Assembly: GCF_000721075.1 (NCBI RefSeq)
Contig: NZ_JOEQ01000004.1
Coordinates: 248,001 to 312,000 of the forward strand
Direction: 5' to 3'
Length of the DNA stretch: 64,000 nucleotides
Origin: Streptosporangium amethystogenes
GTDB lineage: Bacteria > Actinomycetota > Actinomycetes > Streptosporangiales > Streptosporangiaceae
The notes below the pieces were generated by a model. It worked only from the letters and a program-made list of their open reading frames with translations. It searched no databases and was not told the DNA's origin. This document shows, one piece after another, positions 36,129 to 46,123 of the stretch. The position numbers and the translations under genes were made by a program. How positions within the stretch are numbered: the first letter of the stretch is position 1; every line of letters starts with the position of its first letter.

Positions 36129-37856
36129 TCAGACGGGCGGATTCAGTCTCACCACCGCGAGGGAGTGGGCGGGCAGGGACAGTTCCTCTCCCCGCACCGT
36201 CGCCGACGCCTCCGAGGCGAGCAGGATGTGGCCGGGCGCGGACCGTCCTGGCCCGAGCCTGACGGTGAGCGGGACCGGACCGAGGTTGGCCGCCACCCTG
36301 AGTCCTCCCCGGTGGACGACCAGCCAGGACTCACCGTGGTCGACCCGGACCCGGTCCAGTCTCGGGTCCGTCAGCTCGGGGTGTGCCCGGCGCAGCGCGA
36401 TCAGGGCCCGGTACCAGTCCAGGTGGGCCCGGTGGGCGTCGTCGTCCAGCTCGCTCCAGTCGAGCTTGGACCGCAGGAAGGTCAGCTCCTCGCCGGGGTC
36501 GGGGGCCTTCTCCGCCCAGTCGTCGTAGCCGAAGCCGACGAACTCCCGCCGCCGCCGGTCGGCCTCGCCCTCGCGCAGCTGCGGCTCGACGTGATCTGTG
36601 AAGAACAGGAACGGCGTGCGCGCGCCCCACTCCTCCCCCATGAACAGCATGGGGGTGAACGGCGAGGTCAGCAGGAGCCCGGCGGCCAGCCGGAGCGCCT
36701 CGGGCGCCAGCCGGTCGCCCTCCGCGCGGTTGCCGATCTGGTCGTGGTTCTGCGCGCAGCAGACGAAGCGGTAGCCGGGCAGGTGGGCCGCCGGTCGGCC
36801 GTGGGACCGCCCCCGGAAGGACGAGTAGGTCCCGTCGTGGTAGTAGGCGCGGGTCAGCACCTTGGGCAGTGCCCCGTAGAAGTCGTCGTAGTAGCCGTGC
36901 CGCTCCCCGCTCACCGCCACGTGCAGGGCGTGGTGGACGTCGTCGTTCCAGGCGGCCGCCAGGCCGTATCCCCCGGCCTCGCGGGGGGTCATCAGCCGGG
37001 GGTCGTTGAGGTCGGACTCGGCGATGAGCGTCAGCGGCCTGCCCACGGCCGCCGACAGCGCCTCCGTCTCGGCGGCGATCTCCTCCAGCAGGTGGACGGC
37101 CCGGTCGTCGCGCAGGGCGTGCACGGCGTCCAGCCGCAGGCCGTCGATGTGGTAGTCGCGCAGCCACTGCATCGCGTTGCCGACGAGGTAGGCGCGCACC
37201 TCGTCGGAGCCGGGGCCGTCCAGGTTGACCGCCTGCCCCCAGAAGGAGGAGGCACTGGAGTGGAAGTAGGGGCCGAAGGGGGCGAGGAAGTTGCCCGAGG
37301 GCCCGAGGTGGTTGTAGACGACGTCGAGGATCACACCGAGCCCGCGCCGGTGACAGGCGTCCACGAGGCGCTTGAGCCCGTCAGGGCCGCCGTAGTTGTC
37401 GGTGACGGCCCACAGGTCCACGCCGTCGTAGCCCCAGTTGCGCCCGCCGGGCACCGGCGGCACCGGCATGATCTCCACGAAGTCGACGCCGAGTTCCGCC
37501 AGGTGTTCCAGCCTGCCGATCGCCGCGTCGAAGGTGCCCTCGGGGGTGAAGGTGCCGATGTGCAGCTCGTAGATGACCGAGCCCGGCAGGTCACGCCCCC
37601 GCCACAGGGCGTCCCCCCACTCGAAGCGGTCATGGTCGTAGACCCGGCTCGGGCCGAAGATCCCCTCCGGCTGCCAGCGGGTACGGGGATCAGGCAGCGC
37701 CTCGCCCCCGTCCAGCCGGAACCGGTAGTCGGTGCCGTGCCCGGCACCGGGCACCTCCGCGAACCACCAGCCGCCGCCCGCGGACGACATCGGGTAGCGC
37801 ACCTCGCCGATCTCCACATCCACCGCCGTCGCCCGCGGCGCCCAGACCTCGAACAT
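36129..37856 (-). CDS. treZ: Malto-oligosyltrehalose trehalohydrolase
   Basis: 575 residues, GH13. Releases trehalose from maltooligosyltrehalose made by TreY. N-terminal carbohydrate-binding domain (FEVWAPRATAVDVEIG), catalytic barrel with VIYELHIGTFTPEGTF, HIDGLRLDAVHAL (nucleophile Asp), LIAESDLNDPR (Glu acid/base) and CAQNHDQIGNRAEG. The ATG lies two bases after the treY stop, with GGAAAGGG as ribosome-binding site inside treY. Last gene of treX-treY-treZ. Confidence 0.97.
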   Translation of the reverse strand: MFEVWAPRATAVDVEIGEVRYPMSSAGGGWWFAEVPGAGHGTDYRFRLDGGEALPDPRTRWQPEGIFGPSRVYDHDRFEWGDALWRGRDLPGSVIYELHIGTFTPEGTFDAAIGRLEHLAELGVDFVEIMPVPPVPGGRNWGYDGVDLWAVTDNYGGPDGLKRLVDACHRRGLGVILDVVYNHLGPSGNFLAPFGPYFHSSASSFWGQAVNLDGPGSDEVRAYLVGNAMQWLRDYHIDGLRLDAVHALRDDRAVHLLEEIAAETEALSAAVGRPLTLIAESDLNDPRLMTPREAGGYGLAAAWNDDVHHALHVAVSGERHGYYDDFYGALPKVLTRAYYHDGTYSSFRGRSHGRPAAHLPGYRFVCCAQNHDQIGNRAEGDRLAPEALRLAAGLLLTSPFTPMLFMGEEWGARTPFLFFTDHVEPQLREGEADRRRREFVGFGYDDWAEKAPDPGEELTFLRSKLDWSELDDDAHRAHLDWYRALIALRRAHPELTDPRLDRVRVDHGESWLVVHRGGLRVAANLGPVPLTVRLGPGRSAPGHILLASEASATVRGEELSLPAHSLAVVRLNPPV

Positions 37857-37858
37857 GC

Positions 37859-40333
37859 TCAGTCCCTTTCCAGGAGTGCGACGGGGTGGACCGAGAGCAG
37901 GTGGGCGAGCGGGATCCTGCCGGTGTACTCAACACCGGAGAGCAGGTCCCGCCAGGTACCGTGCGGCAGGGTGAGCGTGCTGCCTCCCCAGCCGCCGCGC
38001 CGCTCCAGGCCGACCGGCAGCCGGGTGGCCACCGCCACCGCCCGTTCCCCCCTGGCGAAGGCGATCGCGTGCTCCCCGGCCTCGATCGGGACGTACGGTG
38101 CCGCGGGGTCCAGCCTCCGCCGCAGGTCCAGCGCCCGGCTGGTGATCGCCAGCTTGGCCTCGTCCCAGGACAGGCCCTCGGTGGCGGGACTCGGGTGTGC
38201 CTGCTCCGGGTGGGCCTGGCTCGCGTGAGCCTGGGCCGCCGAGAGCATCCTGCGGCGCAGCGGGAAGTCGACCGGGCGGCGGTTGTCCGGGTCCACCAGG
38301 GAGAAGTCGGTGATCTCGTTGCCCCAGTAGAGATCGGGCACGCCGGGCAGCATGAGCTGGACGAGCTTCTGGCCCAGCGAGTTGGACCTGGCGTACGGCT
38401 CGATCCGCGTGGCGAACTCCTTGATCGAGGCGCCGCACTCCTCGACGGCCCGGGTGACGAAGTCGCGGATGCCACGCTCGTAGGCCGGGTCGGGGGCGGC
38501 CCAGGAGATAGAGGTCTTGGCCTCGCGGGCCGCCTTGAACAGGTAGTCGAAGAACCTGTCGGGGCCGATCGGCCAGGAGGCCATCAGGTTCTGCCAGGCC
38601 AGGTAGTCCAGGGCCGGGTCGAAGGAGACCTTCGAGGACCACTCGCCGACCGCCGCCGCCCACTCCTCCGGAAGCTCGGACAGCACGGCCAGCCGGGCCC
38701 GCACGTCCTCCGAGCGCTTGGTGTCGTGGGTGGACAGCGTCGTCATCGTGCCCGGCGACATCCGCCGGCAGAACGCGTGGAACTCCTCGATCGGCTCGCC
38801 GAACCTGTCGGGCTCACCGCCCACCTCGTTCAGGCAGGACAGCGGGTACCAGCGGTAGAGGGCGGTGTCCTCCACCCCCTTGGCCATCACCGGGCCGCAG
38901 GTCTGCTGGAAGCGGACGACCGCCTCGGCGGGCCCGGCCAGCACCCGCTGGACGACCTCCGCCACCGGGGCGCCCTCGGGCAGCCGTCCCGCGGCGACCT
39001 GTCCGGCCTCCTCGACGATCTGGGCCGAGATCTCGGGCACCGGCTCGCCCGGCACCGCGTAGGCCCGGTAGACCGGCATCGCGGCGAGCAGCTCCACCAG
39101 CGTCCGGCGGTCGGAGCCGACGGCGGCGTGCAACCTGTCGATCTCCGAATCGAAGAACAGGTTCAGCACCTCCGCCTTGGACTCGCGGACCACCGCGGCG
39201 TAGCCGGCGGGCATGCCGGTCTGCAGGGTGAACAGCTCCACCAGCGGCTCTTTCCCCGCCGGGTCGACGAACAGCCCGGTGATCCGGTTGAGCACCTCGT
39301 AGCCGGTGGTCCCGTCGCACTCCCAGTCCGCGGGCAGCCGCTCGGAGCCGATCAGGATCTTCTCCGCCACGGTCCACACGCCCGAGGCGGCGCGCAGCCG
39401 CGACAGGTAGCCGCGCGGCTCGGCGAGCCCGTCGGGGTGATCCACCCGCAGCCCCTGAATGATCCCCTCCCGGACCAGCGAGAGGATGACGGCGTGCGTG
39501 GCGTCGAACACCTCCGGGTCCTCCACCCGCAGCCCGATCAGCGAGGACACGTCGAAGAACCGGCGGTAGCCCGGCCCGCGCCGCCAGTCGACCAGCCGGT
39601 AGTTGGTGTCCGGCAGCGGGAAGACGTGGTCGTGGTAGCGCAGCACGTCACCGTCGACCACCGCCTCCCCCGAGTCGCCGAGCACCGGCAGGTTCACCTT
39701 GCCGTCGCCGCCGGCCCAGTCGATGTCGAACCAGGACGCGTACCGCGACTTCTGCCCCTCGGCGAGCACCGACCACAGTTGCGCGTTGCCCGACTCCGGC
39801 ACCGGGACCGTCATGTGGTTGGGCACGATGTCGACGACGATGCCGATCCCGTGCTGGGCGAGCGTCGCCGACATCGCCCGCAGTCCCTCGACCCCGCCGA
39901 ACTCCTCGCGGACGCGCGAGTGGTCGGTCACGTCGTAGCCGTGCCTCGACTCCGGCACGGCCTGCAGGATCGGCGACAGGTAGACATGGCTCACCCCCAG
40001 GTCCCGCAGGTACGGGGCCAGCTCGGCCACCTTGTCGAACCCGAAGTCGGGGGTCAGCTGGAGCCGGTAGGTCGAGACCGGCACCTCGTAGGAGCCGGGC
40101 GAGGGCGGGGGCTCGGGAACCTCCTCGGGGAGCTCCACCGGCTCTGGCACGTTCTCGCCGAACGGTGCCGCCCCGGGTTCCGGCAGGACCTCGCCATGGG
40201 CGACCTGCGGCGGGACCACACCGGGCACCGGCTCTCGCGGCACCACGGTGGGCACGGGCTCGGGCGGGACCACGGTGGGCGCGGGCTCCAGGGGAGCGGG
40301 CTCGGGGGTGGGTTGCGTGATGGGCTCAGACAC
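37859..40333 (-). CDS. treY: Malto-oligosyltrehalose synthase with Pro-rich N-terminal extension
   Basis: 824 residues. GH13 enzyme that converts the reducing end of glucan chains to a trehalose unit. After residue 80, the family pattern appears: VPVSTYRLQLTPDFGFDKV, VDIVPNHM, GLRVDHPDGLAEP (nucleophile region), VAEKILIGSERLP (Glu) and LSTHDTKRSEDVRARL. Residues 1-80 are an unusual Pro/Glu/Val-rich tract with imperfect repeats such as PPEPVPTVVPREPVPGVVPP. The GTG start overlaps the end of treX by 8 bases. The extension could be a flexible docking arm; an internal start is not evident. Confidence 0.95.
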   Translation of the reverse strand: MSEPITQPTPEPAPLEPAPTVVPPEPVPTVVPREPVPGVVPPQVAHGEVLPEPGAAPFGENVPEPVELPEEVPEPPPSPGSYEVPVSTYRLQLTPDFGFDKVAELAPYLRDLGVSHVYLSPILQAVPESRHGYDVTDHSRVREEFGGVEGLRAMSATLAQHGIGIVVDIVPNHMTVPVPESGNAQLWSVLAEGQKSRYASWFDIDWAGGDGKVNLPVLGDSGEAVVDGDVLRYHDHVFPLPDTNYRLVDWRRGPGYRRFFDVSSLIGLRVEDPEVFDATHAVILSLVREGIIQGLRVDHPDGLAEPRGYLSRLRAASGVWTVAEKILIGSERLPADWECDGTTGYEVLNRITGLFVDPAGKEPLVELFTLQTGMPAGYAAVVRESKAEVLNLFFDSEIDRLHAAVGSDRRTLVELLAAMPVYRAYAVPGEPVPEISAQIVEEAGQVAAGRLPEGAPVAEVVQRVLAGPAEAVVRFQQTCGPVMAKGVEDTALYRWYPLSCLNEVGGEPDRFGEPIEEFHAFCRRMSPGTMTTLSTHDTKRSEDVRARLAVLSELPEEWAAAVGEWSSKVSFDPALDYLAWQNLMASWPIGPDRFFDYLFKAAREAKTSISWAAPDPAYERGIRDFVTRAVEECGASIKEFATRIEPYARSNSLGQKLVQLMLPGVPDLYWGNEITDFSLVDPDNRRPVDFPLRRRMLSAAQAHASQAHPEQAHPSPATEGLSWDEAKLAITSRALDLRRRLDPAAPYVPIEAGEHAIAFARGERAVAVATRLPVGLERRGGWGGSTLTLPHGTWRDLLSGVEYTGRIPLAHLLSVHPVALLERD

Positions 40334-42431
40334 GGCGCAACACCCTCACCGAGCGGCCGACCACCGGCGCACTCTCTCCGGCCCGGCAGACCCGGGTGTC
40401 AACCGTGATCGGCATCGCCGTGTCGATCTCTGTCAGCCACATCTCACCGTAGTCCTTCGGAAGGGTGAACTTGATGACGTCGTGGTGGGCGTTGAACAGC
40501 AGCAGGAACGAGTCGTCGACGATCTGCCGCCCCCTGCGGTCGGGCTCGGTGATGGCCTCACCGTTCAGGAAGACGGCCAGCGACCTGGCGTAACCAACGT
40601 TCCAGTCGGCGTCGGTCATCTTCTCCCCTCTCGGAGTGAGCCAGGCGATGTCGCTGAGGTTCTCCTCGGAGCCTCGTACGGGCCGCCCGTAGAAGAACCT
40701 GCGCCGCCGGAAGACCGGGTGGTCGGCACGGAGCTTGGCCAGCCGCCGGGTGAACTCGAGCAGCAGCCAGTTCTCCCTGACGTCGGACCAGTCGACCCAG
40801 CTCAGTTCGTTGTCCTGGCAGTACACGTTGTTGTTGCCCCGCTGGGTGCGGCCCAACTCGTCGCCGTGGGAAATCATCGGAACGCCCTGGGACAGGAAAA
40901 GAGTGGTCAGGAAGTTGCGCTTCTGCTGCTCGCGCAGGGACTCGATGGCCAGCGAGGCGGGCCCCTCCTCACCGCAGTTCCAGGAGCGGTTGTCGTCGGT
41001 GCCGTCCCGGTTGTCCTCGCCGTTGGCCTCGTTGTGCTTGCCGTTGTAGGAGACGAGATCCTGCAGGGTGAACCCGTCGTGGCAGGTGACGAAGTTGATG
41101 GAGGCGGCGGGACGGCGGCTGTCGTCCTGGTAGAGGTCGCTGGAGCCGGTCAGCCTGGAGGCGAACTCGGGCAGCGAGGCGGGCTCACCCCGCCACAGGT
41201 CGCGGATCGTGTCGCGGTACATGCCGTTCCACTCGGTCCACCTGGCGGGGAAGTTGCCCACCTGGTAGCCGCCGGGGCCGACGTCCCACGGCTCGGCGAT
41301 CAGCTTGACCTGTGACAGCACCGGATCCTGCTGGACCAGGTCGAAGAAGGCGCTCAGCCGGTCGACCTCGTGCAGCTCCCGCGCCAGTGTCGCGGCAAGG
41401 TCGAACCTGAAACCGTCCACGTGCATCTCGATGACCCAGTAGCGGAGCGAGTCCATGATCATTTGCAGCACGTGCGGGGAGCGCATGAACAGGCTGTTGC
41501 CGGTGCCCGTGGTGTCCAGGTAGTACCGCCTGTCGTCGTCGACCAGGCGGTAGTAGTCGGTGTTGTCGATGCCCCGCATGCTCAGTGTCGGGCCCAGGTG
41601 GTTGCCCTCGGCCGTGTGGTTGTAGACCACGTCGAGGATGACCTCGATGTTCGCCTCGTGCAGGGCCTTGACCATGGCCTTGAACTCCAGCACCTGCCCG
41701 CCGCGCTGCCCGGTGCTGGAGTAGGCGTTGTGCGGGGCGAAGAACCCGATGCTGTTGTAGCCCCAGTAGTTCGTCAGCCCCCGCTCGACGAGGACGTGGT
41801 CGGTGACGAACTGGTGCACCGGCATGAGCTCGATCGCCGTCACCCCGAGGGCGGTCAGGTGATCGATGATCTCCGGATGCCCGATCGCCGCGTAGCTGCC
41901 CCGGATCCGCTCGGGGATCTTCGGGTGGTTGATCGTCAGCCCCTTGACGTGCGCCTCGTAGATCACCGTGTTGTGGTACGGGGTGCTCGGCGGCCGGTCG
42001 TGCCCCCAGCCGAAGAACGGGTTGATCACGATGGAGCGCGGCACGAACGCGGCCGAGTCCGCGTCGTTACGGGTCTCCGGATCGCCGAAGCGGTAGTCGT
42101 ACACCGCCTCGTCCCAGTTCACATCCCCCTCGACCGCCTTGGCGTACGGATCGAGCAGGAGCTTGGCCGGATTGCACCGCTGTCCCCTCCGCGGATCGTA
42201 CGGTCCGTGCACCCGGTAGCCGTACCGCTGCCCGGGGCCGACACCGGGCAGGTAGCCGTGCCAGACGAAGCCCTCGCACTCGGTGAAGGTGACTCGTGTC
42301 TCCTGGTTCTCCTCGTCGAACAGGCACAGCTCGACGCGTTCGGCGGCCTCGGTGAAAAGCGCGAAGTTGGTCCCCGCGCCGTCGTAGGTGGCCCCAAGAG
42401 GATAGGGATCACCCGGCCATATCTCGATCAT
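40326..42431 (-). CDS. treX: Glycogen debranching enzyme
   Basis: 701 residues, GlgX/TreX family, GH13. It hydrolyses alpha-1,6 branches to provide linear maltodextrins for TreY. N-terminal domain starts IEIWPGDPYPLGATYDGAGTNFALF-like; catalytic motifs are DVVYNHTAEGNHLGP, HVDGFRFDLAATLARE (nucleophile Asp), LIAEPWDVGPGGYQVGNFP (Glu) and NFVTCHDGFTLQDLVSYN. AAGGGG lies about nine bases before the ATG. First gene of the trehalose operon; treX and glgX names are used interchangeably for this clade. Confidence 0.95.
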   Translation of the reverse strand: MIEIWPGDPYPLGATYDGAGTNFALFTEAAERVELCLFDEENQETRVTFTECEGFVWHGYLPGVGPGQRYGYRVHGPYDPRRGQRCNPAKLLLDPYAKAVEGDVNWDEAVYDYRFGDPETRNDADSAAFVPRSIVINPFFGWGHDRPPSTPYHNTVIYEAHVKGLTINHPKIPERIRGSYAAIGHPEIIDHLTALGVTAIELMPVHQFVTDHVLVERGLTNYWGYNSIGFFAPHNAYSSTGQRGGQVLEFKAMVKALHEANIEVILDVVYNHTAEGNHLGPTLSMRGIDNTDYYRLVDDDRRYYLDTTGTGNSLFMRSPHVLQMIMDSLRYWVIEMHVDGFRFDLAATLARELHEVDRLSAFFDLVQQDPVLSQVKLIAEPWDVGPGGYQVGNFPARWTEWNGMYRDTIRDLWRGEPASLPEFASRLTGSSDLYQDDSRRPAASINFVTCHDGFTLQDLVSYNGKHNEANGEDNRDGTDDNRSWNCGEEGPASLAIESLREQQKRNFLTTLFLSQGVPMISHGDELGRTQRGNNNVYCQDNELSWVDWSDVRENWLLLEFTRRLAKLRADHPVFRRRRFFYGRPVRGSEENLSDIAWLTPRGEKMTDADWNVGYARSLAVFLNGEAITEPDRRGRQIVDDSFLLLFNAHHDVIKFTLPKDYGEMWLTEIDTAMPITVDTRVCRAGESAPVVGRSVRVLRRV

Positions 42432-42571
42432 TGCACCGCCCCTTCAGCGGTGAACAGATATGCCCCGTCTCAGCCCGGCCATGCGCACATCTCCATTCCC
42501 GCGACAGTGATCTCGGAGTCACCCGGCGACATCCGTGGACGGGCCGGGGCCAGACCGGGGTCAGGCCGGGG

Positions 42572-45500
42572 TCAGGCCGGGCGAAACCCATGGGCCAGCG
42601 CGCGGATCGCGGGCTCGTACACGCGCGGCCCCGCCCCGGCGGCGAACGCCGCCGCCGCTCGCAGGTGAACCTCGGCCCGCTCCTCGTCACCGTCGAGCAG
42701 GGCCAGTCTGGCCAGGCACAGGTCGGTCAGCGACCAGCCGAGCAACCGGCCCGCGTGCGGGACGAGCCTGCGGTACAGGATCTTCCCCGCGACCCCGTCG
42801 CCGAGCGCCGCGCAGATCTCGCTGACGGCATCCGGTACGAACCGGTAGGCCAGCTCGGGGCCGAGTGCCGCGAAGCCGTCGCGGGCGAGTTCGGCGAAGA
42901 CCTCCCGTGCCGCGTCCGTCCTGCCCAGGTCGATCAGGGCCAGGCAGCGCAGGATCCGCCAGGGGATCTGCCCCGGACGGTGGGCGAGTATCTCATCGGA
43001 GAGCGCGAGCGCCTCGCCCGCCGCCCCTTCGGCCCGCAGCTCCAGGAAGCGGAACGTCTCCCGCCGCAGCAGCGCGTCGCCCCGGCCCAGCGCGCCCTCC
43101 GGGTGGGCCGCGCCGGACGCGTCGGCCGCGGCGAGCGCGTCGGTGAACCGCCCGGCCAGGTAGGCGTGGACCGCGCTCTGCCAGGCGGCCAGGCTGACCA
43201 TCGAGGGGAGCCGGAGCCTCTCCGCGCTCTCTCGCAGCCAGGCCAGCAGCTCCGTGGCAGGGCCCGCGGCGCCCTGGGCGTTCAGCTCGACGTATTCGTT
43301 CTCCCTGCCGATCCACTCGGTGGCCAGGTCGCCGGTGCGGCGGCCGATGTCCACGATCTCGGCGATGACCGCCCGCCGGTGGTCGTGATCGTGGCCGGAC
43401 CGCAGCAGGATCTCCAGGGCGATCAGCGTCCTGGACAGGGTCCGGTCCTCCCCGGTGCGGCGAGCCAGCCGCACCGCCTCCTCCGCCATCGCCACGCTCT
43501 GCTCGACGGGCCGGCCGGTGGAGCCGGTCAGCGCGGCGGCGGCGAGCAACTGGGCCCGCCACGGCGAGTCCTCCACGAGGTCGGAGGCGAGCACCCGGTC
43601 GATGCGCTCGGCCAGCCTGTCGATCCCGGTCATCTCCTCGTACATGGCCAGATAGATCGGGTTGGAGAATCCCAGCACCGCTCTGGCCAGCCGGTTGTCG
43701 TCGCCGAGCCCTTCGGCGGCCTGCGCGGCGGCCTCCAGCGAGGCGTGGGCCGCGCCGCTCATCCCCGAGACCGCCTGCGCCTCCGCCAGGTCCAGCAGGA
43801 GGTCACAGCGGAGCCCGTTGTCGGCCCCCGGCAGCCGGTCGATCATCGCGATCGCCCGTTCCAGGCCCTCCACCGCGTCCTCGTGGGCGAACTGCGCGGT
43901 CGCCTGGGCCGCCGCGCGCCGGGTGTAGCCGATGGCCCTGCCCGCCATCGCGGGAGACAGCAGGCCCTCACGGTAGTGGTGGGCGATCTCGGTCAGCCGC
44001 GTCCCGCTCCGCTCCTCCAGCACCTCCGCGATCCGCGCGTGCAACCTCCTGCGGCGTAGCGGCGGCAGCGCCTCGCGCAGCACGTCGCGGACGATGTCGT
44101 GGACGAACCGGCAGCTCGGCCCCTCTCCCTCGACCAGCAGCCGGGCCCCCACCGCGGCGTCGACGATGTCGAGAACCCGCCCCTCGGGCAACTCCGCCAC
44201 GCGCGTCAGGATGTCTGTCGCCGCCTCCCTGCCCAGCAGCGCCGCGACGGTCAGCACCTCCTCGGTGTCGGGCGGCAGGTGGGCCATCCTGCCGCGCACC
44301 ACGTCCGAGAGCGCCTCGGGGGTCTCTCCCAGCTGTAGCACCTCGCCCAGAAAGAACGGGTTGCCCGCGGTCAGCCTGCCCATCTCCCCGGCCCGTCCCG
44401 GGTCGGCGCCCGCCCGCCCCAGATACTCGCGGATCTCCTCCTCGGCCAGGCCGCGCAGCAGGAGCCGCCGTACGTGCGGCAGCCTGAGCAGCACGCCGAG
44501 GGTGCGCTCCAGCGACTCGCCGGGGCGCACGTCGGTGTCGCGGTACGTGGCCACGACCGTCAGCTCCGGGCAGAGCCGGGTGGAGGCCAGGAACTCCAGC
44601 AGCCGCAGCGAGGAGGTGTCCGCCCATTGGAGGTCGTCGAGGACCACCAGCACCCGGCCGTGCTCGTTCAGCAGCCGGGCGAACGCCTCGTACAACTCGA
44701 ACTGCCCCGCCTGCCCCTCTTGTCCGGTATGGCCGGTCCCGGCTCCGGTCCCGGCTCCGGCTCCGGCGAGTTGCACCAGTTCGCCGACCCTGCCGACCAG
44801 GTCCTGCACCGCCTGCGTCCAGGGCCAGAAGGGGGGCGCGCCGGCGCCGTCCCAGCAACGGCCCCACACCACCCGCCGGCCCCGTGCCCGCGCGACGTCG
44901 GCCGCGTACTCGGCGAGGCTGGTCTTCCCGATACCCGGCTCCCCGGCGAGCAGCACCACCCGGTGCCCGTCTCCGGCGACCGCCCGCTCCAACACACCGG
45001 CCTCCGCCTGCCGGCCCACCAGCCCGGTGCCGTTCTCCAGCCCGACCGGCTCCGCCGCCCCTGACGGCCTCGCGGCACCGGTCGCCTCCGCCACGACGGC
45101 TGCCTTTCCCGCGTCAGCCGTGTGCCTGGGCCTCAGCGCGGGATCCTGGCCGAGGATGCGCCGCTCCATCTCCCGCGACCGGGGGTCGGGGTCCAGGCCC
45201 AGGTCCTCCATCAGCAACCGGCGTCCCTCGGCGAGCAGGCCGAGCCCGTCCGCCTGCCGTCCCGCCTGGTAGAGCGCGTGGGCGGCGAGCGTCCGCAGCC
45301 GTTCCCTGAACGGATGGGCGGCGACCAGCTTGGCCAGCCTGCTCGTCACCGCCGTTCCCCGGCCGAGCGCGAGCTCCGCCTCGGCCAGGTCCTCCTCGAT
45401 CGTCAACCGCAGCTCGATCAGATGCGCGCGCTCCTCCGCCACCCAGGAGGACTCCGCGAGACCGTCAAGCGGTTCTCCGCTCCACTCCCCCAGGGCCAGC

Positions 45501-45895
45501 CGCAGCTCCCGCACCACCCCCTCGTGATCTCCCGCCGCGCCCAGACTCCTGCCTTCGGCCACCTGCCCCCGCACCCTGCCCAGGTCGATCGCGGTGGCGG
45601 GGACGTCCAGGACATAGCCTCCCGGCCTGCTGGCCAGGACCTTCGGAGGCACCCCCCTCGGCCTGCCCGGCTCGAAGACGCGGCGGAGTTTGGAGACGTA
45701 TGCCTGCACGGTGTTGAGCGCCCCCGGAGGGGGGGCATCCTCCCAGAGGGCGTCGATCATCCGGTTCGGCCCGACCGGTCGCGGGGCCGCGAGAACGCAT
45801 ATCGCCAGCACCAACCGCTGCTGGTAGGGGCCGATGTCCAGTACCGCCCCGCTGTCGGCGATCACCTCGACCGGGCCAAGCACACGAAATTCCAT
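42572..45895 (-). CDS. SARP/AfsR-like transcriptional regulator with AAA ATPase and helical repeats
   Basis: 1107 residues. Residues 1-95 are an OmpR-type DNA-binding domain (FRVLGPVEVIADSG, ALWEDAPPPGALNTVQAYVSKLRR), followed by a bacterial transcriptional activation domain to about 250 (LAAHALYQAGRQADGL). A STAND/AAA ATPase follows, with Walker A GEPGIGKTS and Walker B VLVVLDDLQWAD, and then about 500 residues of helical TPR-like repeats. Start at 45895 is set by GAGGTGG upstream and the exact onset of the DNA-binding domain. Such proteins activate secondary-metabolite or differentiation genes; no biosynthetic cluster is adjacent, so its target is unknown. Confidence 0.9.
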   Translation of the reverse strand: MEFRVLGPVEVIADSGAVLDIGPYQQRLVLAICVLAAPRPVGPNRMIDALWEDAPPPGALNTVQAYVSKLRRVFEPGRPRGVPPKVLASRPGGYVLDVPATAIDLGRVRGQVAEGRSLGAAGDHEGVVRELRLALGEWSGEPLDGLAESSWVAEERAHLIELRLTIEEDLAEAELALGRGTAVTSRLAKLVAAHPFRERLRTLAAHALYQAGRQADGLGLLAEGRRLLMEDLGLDPDPRSREMERRILGQDPALRPRHTADAGKAAVVAEATGAARPSGAAEPVGLENGTGLVGRQAEAGVLERAVAGDGHRVVLLAGEPGIGKTSLAEYAADVARARGRRVVWGRCWDGAGAPPFWPWTQAVQDLVGRVGELVQLAGAGAGTGAGTGHTGQEGQAGQFELYEAFARLLNEHGRVLVVLDDLQWADTSSLRLLEFLASTRLCPELTVVATYRDTDVRPGESLERTLGVLLRLPHVRRLLLRGLAEEEIREYLGRAGADPGRAGEMGRLTAGNPFFLGEVLQLGETPEALSDVVRGRMAHLPPDTEEVLTVAALLGREAATDILTRVAELPEGRVLDIVDAAVGARLLVEGEGPSCRFVHDIVRDVLREALPPLRRRRLHARIAEVLEERSGTRLTEIAHHYREGLLSPAMAGRAIGYTRRAAAQATAQFAHEDAVEGLERAIAMIDRLPGADNGLRCDLLLDLAEAQAVSGMSGAAHASLEAAAQAAEGLGDDNRLARAVLGFSNPIYLAMYEEMTGIDRLAERIDRVLASDLVEDSPWRAQLLAAAALTGSTGRPVEQSVAMAEEAVRLARRTGEDRTLSRTLIALEILLRSGHDHDHRRAVIAEIVDIGRRTGDLATEWIGRENEYVELNAQGAAGPATELLAWLRESAERLRLPSMVSLAAWQSAVHAYLAGRFTDALAAADASGAAHPEGALGRGDALLRRETFRFLELRAEGAAGEALALSDEILAHRPGQIPWRILRCLALIDLGRTDAAREVFAELARDGFAALGPELAYRFVPDAVSEICAALGDGVAGKILYRRLVPHAGRLLGWSLTDLCLARLALLDGDEERAEVHLRAAAAFAAGAGPRVYEPAIRALAHGFRPA

Positions 45896-46123
45896 CTGGC
45901 CACCTCGCTCGCGAACTGCGCCGATATTAACCTTTCGCACTAACTGTCCAGTCCAGCCTGTAACGATCTCGGGACTTCCAGCTCCACATATTCTCAGTCG
46001 GACGCGTTAACCTCCGTCCAGACCACCCATCAGGGGGTTCCGGTGGACTGCCGGAAAACAGCGGAGCTCTGGTCGCCGCCCTCCCGGGCAGCGGCCCTTC
46101 TTTACGAGTGGAGGACATGAGGA

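Noticed and set aside
42551..42580. Near-repeats of GGCCGGGGTCA around the SARP stop codon
   Set aside because: They are short, partly coding and could arise from codon bias; not enough to call a regulatory element.
42572..45895. A secondary-metabolite cluster beside the SARP regulator
   Set aside because: The neighbours are trehalose, mscL and an unknown gene; no biosynthetic enzymes are present in range.
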